This document shows, piece by piece, positions 33,956 to 47,604 of a stretch of 64,000 nucleotides of DNA (the stretch's first letter is position 1; every line of letters starts with the position of its first letter). Under the pieces are notes generated by a model, which saw only the letters and a list, made by a program, of their open reading frames with translations, searched no databases and was not told the DNA's origin. Source of the stretch: Notamacropus eugenii (Eukaryota; Chordata; Mammalia; Diprotodontia; Macropodidae); contig NC_092875.1 in NCBI RefSeq assembly GCF_028372415.1, forward strand, positions 56,213,228-56,277,227. Reading direction: 5' to 3'. The position numbers and the translations under genes are program-made.

Positions 33956-34906
33956 ATGGGACCAGTCAACCAAACCTATGTTTCTGAATTCCTCCTTCTA
34001 GGATTTTCTGAGAAGCCAGAGCATCAGCTGTCCCTCTTTGGGCTGTTCCTGAGTATATATTTGGTCACAGTAGGTGGGAACCTTCTCATCATGCTGACCA
34101 TTGGTTCTGACTCCCACCTCCACACCCCCATGTACTTCTTCCTCTCCAACCTGTCTTTGGTGGATCTCTGTCTGGTATCTACCTTGGTCCCTAAGGTGCT
34201 GGTGAACCTCCTGACACACAGTAAGGCCATCTCCTATGCTGGCTGCCTCACCCAGATGTGCTTCTTCATGCTTTTTGCTTGTTCAGATAACTTACTCCTC
34301 ACTGTGATGGCCTATGACCGCTTTGTGGCCATCTGTCACCCTCTGAAATATGTAACTATCATGAGCCCACAATTATGTGGTCTACTGATTTTACTGTCAT
34401 GGAGTATCAGTCTTGTTAATGCAGTGTTCCATAGTCTATTGGTGATGAGACTGTCATTCTGCTCAGAACGTGAAATTTCAAACTTTTTTTGTGATCTTAC
34501 TCCAGTTCTCAAGCTCTCTTGTACGGATACCCATATCAATAATATTTTTGTGTATTTAACCACTGGACTTCTTGGTGTTCTTCCTTTCACAGGGATCCTC
34601 TTCTCTTATACTCAGATCTGTTCTTCTATATTGAGGGTTCCATCCACTGAGGGAAAGTGTAAAGCATTTTCTACCTGTGGGTCTCACCTCTCTGTTGTTT
34701 TACTATTCTATGGAACAAGTATTGGAGTATATCTGAGTTCCTCAGTTACACACTCTTCTTGGAAGAGCTCATTTGCCTCTGTGATGTATACTGTGGTCAC
34801 TCCCATGTTGAATCCCTTCATTTATAGCCTAAGGAATAAGGACACAAAGAATGCTCTGAGAGGACTCATTAGCAGATTGGCTTCCTCAGTGACTGGGCAT
34901 AGCTAA
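33956..34906 (+). CDS. Olfactory receptor, class II, OR7-like
   Basis: Intact 316-codon odorant GPCR, expected in the ciliary membrane of olfactory neurons, coupling to the olfactory G protein. N-glycosylation site NQT at 5-7; TM1 about 25-50; [10 protein letters not shown] 58-67 (end of loop 1/TM2); C97 pairs with C179; [10 protein letters not shown] 118-127 at the end of TM3; the other loop-2 cysteines are C169 and C189; SY at 218-219 in TM5; [10 protein letters not shown] 236-245 in TM6; [12 protein letters not shown] 283-294 in TM7; short C-tail ending VTGHS. All hallmark residues are present and the length is normal. The start is the first ATG after the splice acceptor and aligns with both paralogues. 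It is about 86% identical in protein to the 47,865 copy (some 43 differences by hand), concentrated after residue 80. The family call is from recall of human OR7 proteins; OR1-like is the alternative. Confidence 0.95.
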   Translation: MGPVNQTYVSEFLLLGFSEKPEHQLSLFGLFLSIYLVTVGGNLLIMLTIGSDSHLHTPMYFFLSNLSLVDLCLVSTLVPKVLVNLLTHSKAISYAGCLTQMCFFMLFACSDNLLLTVMAYDRFVAICHPLKYVTIMSPQLCGLLILLSWSISLVNAVFHSLLVMRLSFCSEREISNFFCDLTPVLKLSCTDTHINNIFVYLTTGLLGVLPFTGILFSYTQICSSILRVPSTEGKCKAFSTCGSHLSVVLLFYGTSIGVYLSSSVTHSSWKSSFASVMYTVVTPMLNPFIYSLRNKDTKNALRGLISRLASSVTGHS

Positions 34907-36425
34907 ACCTGAGATTATTGCACAGACAATTTACCCCTAAACGCTAATAGTCATAATTCTCAGTTTGAAAACATGAAGTTTTCATGTTTTTCATGTTTTT
35001 TCAAGTTTTCATGCCTCAGCATCCCACTTTCCTTCCTGTCTCTTCTCTTTTTGACTTTAGATGACATTGACCATCTGTTTCATGGACACTATTTCTTAGT
35101 GCTGCCATGACATTGATAGTTCACATACCATGTTTGGTTTCATGAAAAGATCTGTTGGTTTACAGAAGCAATCTATATGTGATGTCACAAGAGCTATTCC
35201 TCCATGTACAAGTTGTACATCACTGAGCAAGTCTCTTGAAATATCTGAATGTTAATTTCCTTAATTGTTAAGTGGAGATAGTTATATCTCCTGTTTCCCT
35301 GTGGTTCAAATGACTTGGCACATATACAAATACTTTGTAATCTGTAAATATGCAAAAGTATGGGAAACCCAATATATATCATTTATTAAGTTCCTACACT
35401 ATGGAAGGAAATATAGTAATTATAGACCAAAGCAAAATTATTCCTTTCCATTAAGAAATTTAGATATGTTACACCTTGTTACAATAATAATCACTCATAT
35501 TAAAGCTAGCGCCATTATGATGGCTCCCCAGGTCCATATGATTCTCCTTCACTGTTGCTGTAGGGAGTTTATATTAAGTAAAAGGTGAGGAATACAATCC
35601 CAATTGCACAAGTCCCCAGTTAAGAAAATTCCTAATACTGAAGCAGAAGCTTGGAATTTGGGTTTAGCTTTCATTCATATTTACCTCTGACCTTTGGTTT
35701 CTTTGTGGTTGATCTAATATTTAAATGACCAGATGAATATTCATGTGGAGAAGAAGCAGGATATATTGAAATGTCTGTTAATAGACAAGCACTAGGATAG
35801 GAAATCGGGGAAATATCAGACCTTTCCTTTGAAATTTCATCCTTGAGTAAGTGAGTAAAACAGACCAGATCAGTGCAAGTCTTCTCTTCCAAGATTCCCA
35901 TGTGACACATGACCCCCTTGTTCTGCTTCCCTTCTCTGTCCCAGTTCAGGACAAATTTCCCTTTTTCCATTTGCGAGTTGTTCTCTGAGCAGCCAATTCA
36001 TTTGCATTCAGCTCTAGATATCCATCCTTCTTCCTTTCAGGTGTTAGACCCTAGAAATCTCTCCATTTCTGAGACAGCTCCTACTTTTATCTAATTTTCT
36101 CTGGTCAAGACAAAAACTTTGTTGAAACTGAAACTGACTTCCATCTTGATTCAAAGAGATACACATGATCTTCTTCCCATCCACACTGATGGTTTGAATT
36201 GAAAAGGGTTTTTTCTTAACAAAGTTAAGTTGGGTGGGTGATCAATGGACCCCTGTCTTTATACATCCTTCCTTTTCATGTATTTGTAAATACAGAGTAA
36301 GCAGGGGATTAGGAATGAACTAAGAAATAGCATAATGCAGAAATGTATCCTGTGAGAGTGTCACTTGAGATGAATCGTGAAAGAAACTAAGGATTCTAAA
36401 AAATTGAAGTGAGGAGAGATTGGAC
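34907..36425. other. OR downstream region, unit 3
   Basis: No gene is seen. A sense MIR is at about 35,180-35,365. A short run of TTTTCATG-type repeats at 34,975-35,010 is private to this copy. The remainder aligns with the DNA after the other ORs. Confidence 0.6.
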
Positions 36426-36429
36426 TCTA

Positions 36430-37030
36430 AGCATAACTAAAGATTTCCAGAGGACTTTACATATATTAACTAATTTGATACCCCCAACAACCTGTAAGTC
36501 AGTTCCTGTTGTTATCTCAATTTTATAGCAGAGGAAAATAAATCACAGAAAGGTTAAGTGGCTTGTACAGAATGACCTAACTAGAAAATTGTAAGGGGCG
36601 CTGACCGCCACACCATCTGGGATGCCACACTGATGGACATCAGGTAAACTGAGTCCAGAGCAGGGAAGGGTGAACAAGATGGTGCTGGAAGGGACAGCCC
36701 CACCCCTGGTTTGTTGTTGTCACTATAGTTCCAGCTTGTGTTCATTTCTATAGTTTTGGGTTTGTTTGTGTGTGTTACCATGGTTCACTGGGCTAGCTGG
36801 CAAAGACTATATAATCAGAGTGCTTGCTTGAATAAATCAGAGTTGCTTCATGACCCGCTCTCCTGCCTCATTCTTTTACTCGTGAGCTCCACAGGAGGAC
36901 AAGCAGCCTGCTGGCCAGGCATAAGACTTGCTCCTCTCGGTAAGCTATACCATCACCATAGCAGAAAATGGCCGTGGAAGGATTTGAATGCAGGTCTTCC
37001 TGACTCCAAGTCCCATGCTTTTTGTATTGC
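36430..37030 (-). repeat. MIR-type SINE, antisense, split by an LTR
   Basis: Halves at about 36,430-36,589 and 36,964-37,030 make up the same MIR that is continuous at 3,420-3,660 and 50,285-50,500. The second half begins at 'ggaaggatttgaatgcaggt'. Confidence 0.75.
36590..36963 (+). mobile_element. Short solo LTR, endogenous retrovirus
   Basis: The 374-bp element runs TGTAAGGGG...CATAGCA, flanked by a perfect 6-bp duplication GAAAAT (36,584-36,589 and 36,964-36,969). A TATA-like TATATAA near 36,810 is followed closely by AATAAA near 36,833, so the R region would be short. The equivalent site in units 1 and 4 (about 3,578 and 50,452) is empty, so it inserted after duplication. No internal region is left. 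It is not obviously the same family as the 600-bp LTR at 10,208. Confidence 0.85.
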
Positions 37031-37707
37031 AGTTTATAACTGCATGGAAGATACCTTGTGCTAAGATGTGGTTGTAGGAGACAGAAGAGTTCGAGGAATA
37101 GTAAGTAGGCCCATTTGGCTGGAACATAGAGAACATGAGAGGTAATTGATGTGAAATGGCTGGAAAAGTAAGATGGATCAAGGCTAGAAGAGGCCATAAA
37201 GCCCAATTGAATTTGAATTTTATCCTCCTGGTAGTAGAGAGTCATTGAAACTTCTTGTACATAGCAATGGCCTGGTCAGAGCTGGACTTAAGGAAGATTA
37301 TGTTAGTATTTGGGTGATGGATATACTAGAAAAGGGGAGAGACTGGAAGCATCAGAAACAAATTTGGAGGCCCTGACAATAGTCTGGGTGAGGGTTGGTG
37401 AGTGACCAAATTACAGTAGTGGGTGTGTGATTAGAGAAGTGGGGTTAGATGTTATAAATGCCATGGAGGGAAACTAGACCAGCCTTGTCCCCTATCAGAT
37501 TTTGGGGCATGAAGGATTGGTGAGAGTTGAGGATGTTTCTTAGTTTGTAAACCAGGTTGATCAGAGGGATGGTGATACCTTTATCAGAAACAGGGAAGTA
37601 GGAGGATGGCAAGGATTTATTTTAGAGGAATATGATAGGCTTTCTTTGGCAAGAAAGAAGAAGCAATCAGTCCAGAATTTAACCAATGTAGATGATTTCT
37701 CTACTGT

Positions 37708-37910
37708 TGTTTGTCTTTCATTCTTGAAGAGGACCAATAACCTCATGATCATGATGACTTGACTTGATTGTTAATTGGATTTGAGTGATGCAGAGCTGTG
37801 CAAAGTCACCAGTCTCATTCACTCCTCCAGAATCATCACAGTCCGGCGGCAAGACATGACAAGACTGGTGATTTAAGGTCTTCCCCAGGTCTTTGCTCCT
37901 TCTACTAACT
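37708..37910 (+). repeat. MAR1-like SINE, unit 3
   Basis: The best preserved of the sense copies: 'gaggaccaataacctcatga', 'gatgcagagctgtgcaaagt', 'gtccggcggcaagacatgac'. Orthologous by position to 4,190 and 51,165. Confidence 0.65.
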
Positions 37911-38264
37911 TCAGTGTTAACCATTTCATATTGCAGATGTTCTGCATGGGGTATAGTGATAAGAAAATCTTTATGCCTGTGGGACAACATCATGATGATG
38001 AATCACTCTGGGCTTTATTATACTGGTTCTGGGTCCATACACAAAATGTCTGTTTCCAAACGCATAGAGAAAACCTTTCAGTTTTGAAAAAAGTCTTAAC
38101 TTCTTTTAGTCCTTTATCAAGAAGTTTATATCATTTCCAAAAGAACCCAATTGCAGTTATTAATAGAAGATATTGTTTTAATTTTATTTTCCCAATTACT
38201 ATTGTTTTAGTTCCTTCCCCCTTATAGTCAAAGAATCATTTAGCCTTATAATAAGAAGAGCTAT

Positions 38265-38890
38265 TTGGGGATGAAAGAATGAATAGATGAAGTGTGAATT
38301 GTTTATTGCATAGAAAGCATTGTGTGTATTAAGTGCTAGGCATCCAAATAGAAAAGTAAGACATCTTTGCTCTCAGGGAGCGCATATTCTAATGTCATCC
38401 TTTATTCTAACTTCCTACATACATTATGAATTATGGAAATGTAATGTAGTTGCAAGCATATTGGATTTTGAATAACAAAATCAGGCTGCATCTTAGTTCT
38501 AGTGCTTATTACCTATGTGATCTTGGGCAAGTCACAACCTCTGTCAAATTCAATTTCCTTATCTGTACAATCAGAGTTTTAGAACAGATAAGTTCTAAAT
38601 TTCCTTTCAGCTTTACATCCACTGATCTCCTCCAGTGACAATGAAATTACCTCTTTGCTAGTCTAGCACAGTATACTGTTGTACAGTTTTGTTTCATCTA
38701 TTCATTGGAGTTGATGGCCACAAGAACTACTATAAAAGAATGAGAATGATGCAGTATGAGTCAGTCAACAAACATTTCTTTAAAACTTACTATGTGTCAG
38801 GCACTGTGCTAAGTATTGGTAATACAAAGGTAAGAAGGAAAAGCAGTTCCTGTCCTGAAGAAGCATACCTTCTACAGTTGGAAAACAACA
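38265..38890 (+). repeat. Cluster of three short SINE-type repeats, unit 3
   Basis: Same trio as at 4,725: 'tgtgtattaagtgctaggca' at 38,322, a MIR with 'tgatcttgggcaagtcacaa' at 38,519, and 'ctatgtgtcaggcactgtgc' at 38,790. Confidence 0.6.
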
Positions 38891-39288
38891 CATAAGAGGA
38901 AACTGAAAAGGAAGGGGGTGGAGAATTGTACCTTAGAGGAGCATGATAGGGAAAGTCTGGAGTGCAGTCTAGAAAGGAAAGAAGACATTCCTTTCCATGC
39001 TATTAATGTGCTATTAACCTTCATTAAATGGATTTCATTGGAGGAGCCATTTAATCAGAGGAAGAAGCCACCGGAGTTGAAGGTCCTTCCAATGTATGAG
39101 TTCCAGGACTGGAGTTAGGTTTCAGTATGAAGAACTGAGTTATGTGAGGGGAAGTCTCGTGTGCAGGCAGGAGAGAAAAGAGACATGTGCTTGTGGTGAG
39201 AGAGCATGGATTTACAATCTTGGAAGATGAAGTAGTTCTTAGGATAAGTTTTATATGTCTATATACATTTGTTATTAAAAGAAAGATT

Positions 39289-40974
39289 GATGGAACCAAG
39301 GTGGAAGAATAAAGACAGAGGCTCTCCTCAGTTTTCCCACATTACTTTTCAACTTTAAAGTAACACTTTAAAATGGATTCTCAAGCAGCAGAAGCAATAA
39401 AAAGACAGGCTTCATAAGTCTTCCAGCCCAAGACAAGTTTAGAAGTTCAGCAAGAAATGTCTATTTCACTAGGGTGAGAATGGAGCTCAGTTGCATACAG
39501 ACTGCACCAAGGAAACCTGAAGCAGGTTGTCGGGATCTTCAGCTGTGACTTCTGAAGCTTTCAATCCACAGATGACAAGGGGGTAGGAAAACTGGTCAGA
39601 AGGAGATTATAGGAAGTCCTTTGCTGGGACTGAGTGCAGTCCGTGTCTATCTGTGGATCTAGATTTCAGCCCAAGGACAAGGAGGAACGCTAGCATAATG
39701 GAGAGAATGGCTCCACAAAGTATATGGAGCCCCTCCTCAGAGTCTGAGGTTGGAAAAGAATGCTTAGGGTTATTCATATACCAAAGCAAAGGCCAGGAGA
39801 GCCTCAACCACACCTCTCTTTACATTATACCGCCTTGGAAGAACTGAAAATATACAGAAGCTTAGAACTGGTTCTGAAAATATCAGGAAGAACGACCTGA
39901 ATCTTGGGATAGTGCCCATTACATCCCAGAAACTGAGCCCAACTTTAACATTAATTTGAAAGTGAAGGAACAGTCTCAAAAATGAGCAAAGAAGCAAACA
40001 AAAGAATCTGACCAGAGTAATTTAGTATGGTCAGTAAAATCAACAGTTTGATAAAGGATCCAGAAAAACTGTTGAAGAAAATAACAACTTAAAAAGAAGA
40101 ATAAGCCAAATGATCAAAGGTGCACAACAATTCATTGAAAAAGAGAGCTCCTTATAAAGCAGACTTAACCAAATACAAAAAGATAGTCAAAACATCACCG
40201 AAGAAATAAACTTTTAGAAAGTACAATTGGCCAAATCAAAAAGAAGTTGCAACAACTCCCTGAAGAAAATAACTCCTTAAAAATTAAAATTAGGCAAGTG
40301 GAAGTTAATGACTCCATAAGATATCAAGAAACAGTAAACCAAACGACAAGAATGAGGAAAGGAGAAAATGTGCACTATTTCACTGTGAAAACAATTTGAC
40401 TTTGAAAAGAGATTGAGGGGGTTAAGTCATGAATTGCAGTAGTTTAAAATCATGATCAAAAGAAGAGCCTAGATATTATATTTCAATAAATTATCATGGG
40501 AAGCTACCTTTATATCTTAGAACCAGAGGGTAAAATAGAAAGTGACAGAATCCAATTATACCCTTCTGAATGAGATCCCAAAATGTATACTCCCAGGAAT
40601 ATTACAGCAAATTCCAGAGCTCCCAGTTCAAGGAGAAAATACTGCAAGCAGCCAGAAAGAAACAATTCAAATATGGAACCAGAGTGAATATAATGCAAGA
40701 ATTAGGAGCTTCTACATTCAAGGATCAGAGTGCTAGGAATATGATATTCTACAGGACAAAGGAACTAGGATTACAATCCGTAATCAGTCACCTAGCAAAA
40801 CTGAGTACGATACTGTGGGGATAAGTTAGGATATTTGATGAAATAAAAGTCTTCAAGCCTTCCTGATGAAAAGACCAGAGCTGAATAGAAAGTTTGACTT
40901 ACAAATACCAGACTGAAGAGGAACAAAAAGGTAAGAAGCAAAGGAAAACACAAGAATTTCTTAAGGTTAAACTG
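39289..40974 (+). mobile_element. Old composite L1, 5'UTR and ORF1 part only
   Basis: The 5' end ('caagcagcagaagcaataaa' at 39,385) and decayed ORF1 (about 40,040-40,920, with 'agaaccagagggtaaaatag' and 'cagccagaaagaaacaattc') match unit 1. The copy stops at 40,974 and joins sequence that in unit 1 lies at 15,765. Everything between (3' L1 parts) is gone. Confidence 0.7.
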
Positions 40975-42335
40975 TGGAGACAGCAAACTAGAATTAAAGA
41001 ATTAAAAGAGTGTCCACCAATTGGGGAAAGGTTGAACAAATGATGGAATAAGCCTGTAATGACATACTAATGTTCACCAAATAAGGGAATTGGTTGAAAA
41101 ATTTACTTTTCTACATTCTCTAAAATGATGGAGAATCCATAGGACACACAGTCCTGCTCAGACTTGAGCATGTATTTCCTAAGAGGATTTATGGAATCAT
41201 CATATTTATTTAGCACTGCAAATGAGGCTGGAGTTTCTCTAGTCTAAGGTTCTCATTTTACTGCTGGTGAAACTCATGTCTATAGAGGTCAAGCAGCAGG
41301 ACTGGGATTTCCACATGGGTACATGGCTGCAGATAGATTTCTCTCAAACTGATAAATTGTCATCAAGTACTATTTTCAAGTGATTATTGATTAGAAATTC
41401 AATACTTTATGAGGTAACTAGTTGATTCTTAGAGCCAAGATCCACCTAAAATTTACCTAGTGCAACCTTGTCATTTCTCAGGAATTCTCTCTACAATACA
41501 ACAGAAAAGTGATCATCCCTCCTATGCTTGGGGATTTCCAGTAAAGAAGGATCTCACTGATTCAAGGAAGCACATACAAAGATTCAGAAGCTGTTAGAAG
41601 CAGAACATCTCTGAGGTCACTTAGCTCATCCCTAGCCATAGAATAAATCTTGTCCCTAGCAACTCAGAGGAATCATCAGGTCTCTACCTGAAGCTTTCCA
41701 TGTTGGCTTCCATTGTCGTATGGGTGTCATTATTAGGAAGTTTTTTGCCAGAATTTCCTGCCCTATAGGGATCTGAACTATGCAGGGAATGGAATGACAA
41801 TTTATGACTTTTCTAAATTAGGAGCTGTGGGGATTCAATCTTGAAAACCTTAGAACCTATGAAGTATTTCTTTTATTCCCCTCTTGCCCTCCAAACCCCA
41901 AGACAATTTGTTACAGGACAGGGAAGAGTCTACTTAATCTCCTAGTGACATTAGTCACCAAGTCAGAGGTCACATGTTTTACCTTTAGGATGCAGAGCTG
42001 CTCTCTACCTTCCCCATATTTACAAGAATCCGAGACAGAAACAGAGTACCCAAACCTCTTCCCTCCATGATGCCCTGTAAGTATGATGGAAGAAGAGTGA
42101 GAGGAGGGAGAAAAACTATGGGAATAGGGTGGCAGCTGATTTCTCTTCAGAAAATCAAAGAGGTTACACTAATCTTCATACAACCCAAATCTGAGCTTAA
42201 TCCAGGCTGTTGTGCTCATTTCAAGGTAACCCTGAGTCCCTAAAACGCCAAACCCCAGCACTTAGCTCAACTCATGGGTGAGAGGGAGAATTATGAAATG
42301 TGGAGCAAAAGGGGAGTGGAGAAGGAGCCGGAAAA
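40975..42335. other. Shared inter-gene DNA, unit 3
   Basis: It begins with the last piece of the second old L1 ('accaattggggaaaggttga') right at the deletion junction. The rest aligns with 15,861-17,149. No gene is seen. Confidence 0.6.
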
Positions 42336-42339
42336 GGAA

Positions 42340-42680
42340 TAAGCAATTATAGTGCCTCCTATGTGTCTTTATTACAAATATTATTTCATTTGATTTTTTA
42401 AAAAAAGTGTAAGGTAGTTGCTATTATCTACTCCACTTAACAGTGGGGGAAACTGAAGCAAATAGATGAAATGACTTACTCAAGGTCACAGCTAGTAAAC
42501 ATCTGAGCCAGAATTTGAACCTGGGTCTTCCCGATCCCTGGGCCAGTGCTCTATGTGCTACCAGATACAGAGTCTGATAGACTCAGAATCATGAGATCTA
42601 GGTGTAATTCCTAACGCTGCCACCAAATGTCTTGGGGACCTTGCCTTAATTGCCTTCCTTCTCTGAACCCTAGTCACAAA
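42340..42680. repeat. MIR-type SINE pair, unit 3
   Basis: Antisense copy with 'aatttgaacctgggtcttcc' and sense copy with 'gagatctaggtgtaattcct', as in the other units. Confidence 0.7.
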
Positions 42681-45600
42681 ATTCGTTGATATTTCATCAG
42701 TTATTTGCATGTATTGTTAAGAAGAAGGAAATGAGTTGCTAAATGTCAAAAGCAATATCCATTTAATTCTTCCTTGTGTTCTTGTGAGCATCCAGGGTGT
42801 TATTTTCCGTGGAAATATTTGGTATCTATACGTTACTATAAAAGTGTATAGTTGTCATTGCTGTTATCATAGTGGAAGTCTAAGTCCAGTGTGGTCCAGC
42901 CCAACTGAGCCAAACCTATTTCTGTGTCCAGGTCAGAATTCAGGCCGATCAAATCTCGTTTATCCCAAAATGACACCAGGAAGGGTACAGGGGTTCCTTT
43001 TCTAACTCTCAAACGCAGTACCCAGGCAGGTGCTTCCATGCCAATCATGGGTGTTCCCTAACACCACTGATTTTATAGATTTGTAAAAGAACTTTCAGGC
43101 TGAACTAGAACTGACTACAGGGCTCCCTTGCACCATGCACCACAGCCTGGAAGGAGAGGCCAATGGATATATTGCACTCTCCATTACAGGTGATCAGGTA
43201 ATGGGAGACATTTGCCATAAGCTGAGGATAAACAGATAGATATCAGGAGATGATGATGATGGAATGGAATTTCCTACCCCCAGGAGCATTAAGAAACCTT
43301 GAAGAGATCTAGGGGAAGGACATGGAAAAAGGATACTGGGTGTGGGGGATTCTCAGATACTGTACCACATTAGTTTCCAAAATGGGTATTTAGGACCCCT
43401 GAGATGTCTTGGAATGACCTCAAGTAGCCTGTGACTTGACTCCAGAGGGTGAGAAGATGGGACAAATTCTACTCTCCTTCCTACATCATTATAATTGAAC
43501 ATTACCCAGGTCATCATAGCAAAATTCCCTTTCTCCTCTCTCTCAGTAGTTCCCCAAGGCAGCACCTTGCTCCTAGGATAATGTCTTTGCTGCCGCAGGT
43601 GCTGAGGGCTCTGGGGTCTGAGCAGTCATCCATAAGTGAGTACCCCCAATTACCCTTTCTCATCTTTTGCATGCTGCCTATTCCATTCTCATGAATCTTC
43701 CTGATTTTTCTTCTATCTGTAAATAAAAATAGCTTTTATATTTTGATATAGGAATTTTTTCTTTGATCCGCAAGTTATTGAGCAAAAAAAGTAACTCAGT
43801 TTCTCTGGTGCAAAAAACTCAAAATAAATAGTTCAGAAGAAAATTTGGTACTTTGCATGTAATGTTCTGCTATGCTACGTAACAGGTAAGTCATATTCAG
43901 GCGGGACCTTGGTGAGGAAATAAATTTGGAAGCAAAGTAAAACAAAAAATACATTAACTTTTTAGTGTCCAGTACTTAACTAAAAAGAAAAAAAGAGGGA
44001 TCTCTTTTTCTCTTTTACTGTAACTTCTGCTAAAGATATAGGAAGTAGTGATAACTGCCCCTCTGTTTCCATAGTACAGTATCAAGCACATAGTAAATAC
44101 TGTTATTCAGTCAAATGATATTTGTTTTAATTCCAGCTATGTATAAAGCACTGTGTTAGATGTTTTGAAACTGTGATTTCTTGATATGAGTATGAGGAGT
44201 CTTTTTAAGGTTTAAGAAAATTTTACAAATGCTCTTCATGATAATAGTTATTAGTACTTGAGAAAATGCATAATGACCAAAAGCCACAATGCTTTTAAGA
44301 AGTAATGCTTTTAAGGAAATTACCTAAGAACATTTGAAAAATTTATAATATTTATTCATGCAGTCAGTCTGCAAAGGAATGTGTTTTTCATCTTGAGTCA
44401 ATCCTCATATTTTGCTAGAACTAAAGGCAGATGTAAGTAACCATCCTTGGTACACATATGGATTTGAAGATCTCTTGAAACAACTGCATATCCTCCCAGA
44501 AGTAGTTAGCTTAGAGATTGGGAACCACTGCTTTGGGGGGAATTCAAAGAAATCTAAGACTAGTTCTTGACCAAAAGGAGCTCCCAACCTAGTTGAGAAC
44601 ACACATAAAGATAAATGAAAATGGTAGATAATGTATTATTTAGCCAGATGAAGGATTTGCAGAGTGGAAGTCTGATGAATTTCAGAGGAAAGAGAATATT
44701 TTAGGGCTTCGGGAATTCAGACTTCAGATAGAATATGGGACTTGATCTGGGCCTTCATTCATGGAAAGGGTTGGGGTAAGGGTAGATGAAGAACAGTCCA
44801 GATATACAGAACATCATGGAGAATTCCCTATCTCATCCATACAAGTTTTTGTGCAATGTTGTCTTTCTTTGGCTGGAGATGAGTAGAGAGAGATTGGAGA
44901 TTGCTTTGAATGCCTGCTATGGCACCATAGGTAATTATATACTTAAATGCTTGTTTTTTGATGAGAAGCAAGGAAGATCATTATGTACCTCCGTCTTTTA
45001 CAAATTGAGCACATTTGTCAACAGTTGCAACAGAGAATTCCTTGATTGTTTGTTAATAAGGACTTGTAGTTCTTATTAGAACCCAATAAAATTAGGGCAT
45101 ATTAGAAACATCCATGTTTGTGTGTTCTCAACTTATTGTAGAACAGAACTAAGACTGTCAATCTTGAAATTTTCATAAATATTTACTCTGATTTTCTCAA
45201 GAATTAGCTAGAATTTCTTAGTGCCATGAAGACCTATTAGAATATTTGATAGCAATTGAGGAAAGGATTATGGAGTTATGCTGGCAAATTTTGGATTAGA
45301 AATCTGACTTTATTTAAATTATCTAAAAGGATTATCAAACTCAGTCAATTTTATAGCACCTTCCTTTATTTTGATGAGCTCTTTGCAATTTTCTTTGGTC
45401 TGTTTATTTGACTTTGAAATTGTTTATAGGACATAAACTGTTTTAAAATAGATTAATAAGAGGTTATCAGGTGGTTTAAAATGGGGTGCTTATAACATTA
45501 TCCTTTTGTTTAATATAACATTTGAGATGATCAGCATCCACTTCTACGACTAAAGGGTCTTTGGAGAAAAGTAAGGTGAGCGGGTCTGTGCTGAAAGCAG

Positions 45601-46420
45601 TGAGACCTTTTGTTTGACACGTTCAATGGAAGGCCATGTGGGTTAAATGGAACCCAAGCCAGAGGGAGGCTGGGCCATCAAAGTGAAGGTAGCAGAGCAA
45701 TCTACTAACTTCCCCCTCACTTTTTTACACCTGGGCAAGGACTGACATTTCCAACTGTGAATAATTTACTAATCATTTCATGCTAAGAAGGAGGACAGAG
45801 AAAGGGGAAAACATGGACATCACTTGGGCACAATGGCCTTCAGGGCCTGGTATGAGGATAGGTGTTCATAATTTGCTGAGAAGCTGATTCCAGAATTTGG
45901 CTCCTGCTGGGAGACAAGGACATCTCATGCAGTTGTATACTTAGGATAATGTTTTCAGCTTAGCAGTTGTAGTGGCCCTATGAGTAGAGAATCTCTGTTG
46001 TCTCAAAGAGAGGAGAAATGTCCTGCCCAACTGTGATTGAATGCTATTTCTCCCATGAGGTTATATCTGGAAAATAGAAGTATCTGGAGTGGATAGATAT
46101 TTGCAGAGATGGGACATTCCAGAGAAGAGGCAGGATAGAAAGGAGGAGGTATCAGGCAGTAGGGGAAAAGCCAAAGCTAGGATGTAGGTGAACTATTGAA
46201 CAAAGGGTTAAGTCACAGAAAACAGATATTTTTCCATATCATATAAACATAGTTTCACTAATGAAAATAGTACATTTACTGTCAATGTTACTAAAACCTT
46301 GTGATTGATACCTATTTAAAAATTATTTGAACCAAACTGAATCAAAGTGAATAATCTTTTGTTTAACTTTAGTGTTGGTATTGAACTGGTATGAAAACTT
46401 GTAACATTCATTGAAAGGAA
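42681..46420. other. Shared pre-OR DNA, unit 3
   Basis: No gene is recognised. It includes the counterpart of the small repeated ORF (44,786-45,079, 97 codons, ending RTCSSY and followed by AATAAA). The remainder aligns with 28,675-32,439. Confidence 0.6.
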
Positions 46421-46424
46421 TAGT

Positions 46425-46650
46425 GAGTCCCCCTCTCATTATACAACTCCTCTACTGGTTAGCCACTGTATCCTGAGCCACATCCAGTCATCCTGAGTCC
46501 TTTTTTTTGACACTGGACTTCACTGACTATGGAGGAGACAGTGAGGCTGATGACAGTGCAGCTCTGCCTCGCTAAACCTAATTCACAACCAAGTCAAGGT
46601 ATCATCCTGGTGATGTCATTGATCCTCTTTAAGAATGAAGAACAACAAAC
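46425..46650 (-). repeat. MAR1-like SINE, antisense, upstream of the unit 4 OR
   Basis: 'cagctctgcctcgctaaacc' and 'gtcattgatcctctttaaga' in the same order as 32,440-32,660. Confidence 0.65.
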
Positions 46651-47604
46651 AAACCATGACTGCAGAAGCAGAAGCAAATCATAGAGTCTCTCGACTCCAA
46701 ATCCAGAGATCTCTTTATTCCCATACTGGAGAACAAAAAAAATTTTTATATTATACTTGGTCAAACATGTATAACATTTTCCATACTGCTTATCTTATCA
46801 ATAAGGAGCAAGGGTGAGAATTTGGAACTCAAAATTGTAAAACAGAATGTTAATTTTTTTGCATATGGTTGGAAGAATTAAAATATTAAAATAAAAAAAG
46901 TTCAAAAAAGGGAGTCACTGCTAATGACTCATTGTCAGTTTGGCAGTATGTCTTGGGGAATCTGTACTTGGCCCTGTTCATTTGACATTTTTATCAGTGA
47001 TTTGGATAAAAGAATAGAAATTAAATAGTTTATGAAAATTGCATCTGACACAAAACTGGGATGGATCACAGTGATAGGAAATTAAATGTTCTTGATAGCT
47101 AAAAGCATTGCACTCAGTGTGAGAGGGTGAAAATCACTTGGGGAAAGCATGATCTCAGTCTTACAGTTGCACTACAAATATCAGCTTCACAAAAAACAGA
47201 TAGGGGAGGAATGGTTAAGTAATCAATTTTATACAAAGGTTTGGGCATTTCCTCATATGACTCAATGTGACTTAGAAGTGTGACATGTCAAGAGTAAATC
47301 TTGAGGAAAAGTCATCTTGGGCTGTATGAAGAGGAGCATAGCTTCAAGGAATAAGAGGAATCTTTAACGAGTGCTCTAATGCATCCCTTATGGCTTATAT
47401 TACAACTATAGCCTATCTGGGTACAATCACACCAGAAGTAATTCCACTGTTGAGTTCTAAGCACCAGAGTTTAGAAAGGATATTGATAAACTGAAGGACA
47501 TTCAGGTCCACAAGGGAAAATAGCACCTAGTGGACACATGTATACACATATAAATACATATATATCAATATATTAAGCTTGAAATTCTAAATACGGGTAG
47601 CAGA

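Noticed and set aside
36738-37064. 108-codon ORF near the unit 3 LTR
   Set aside because: It spans the LTR and half of a MIR, so it cannot be a conserved gene; it is absent where the LTR is absent.
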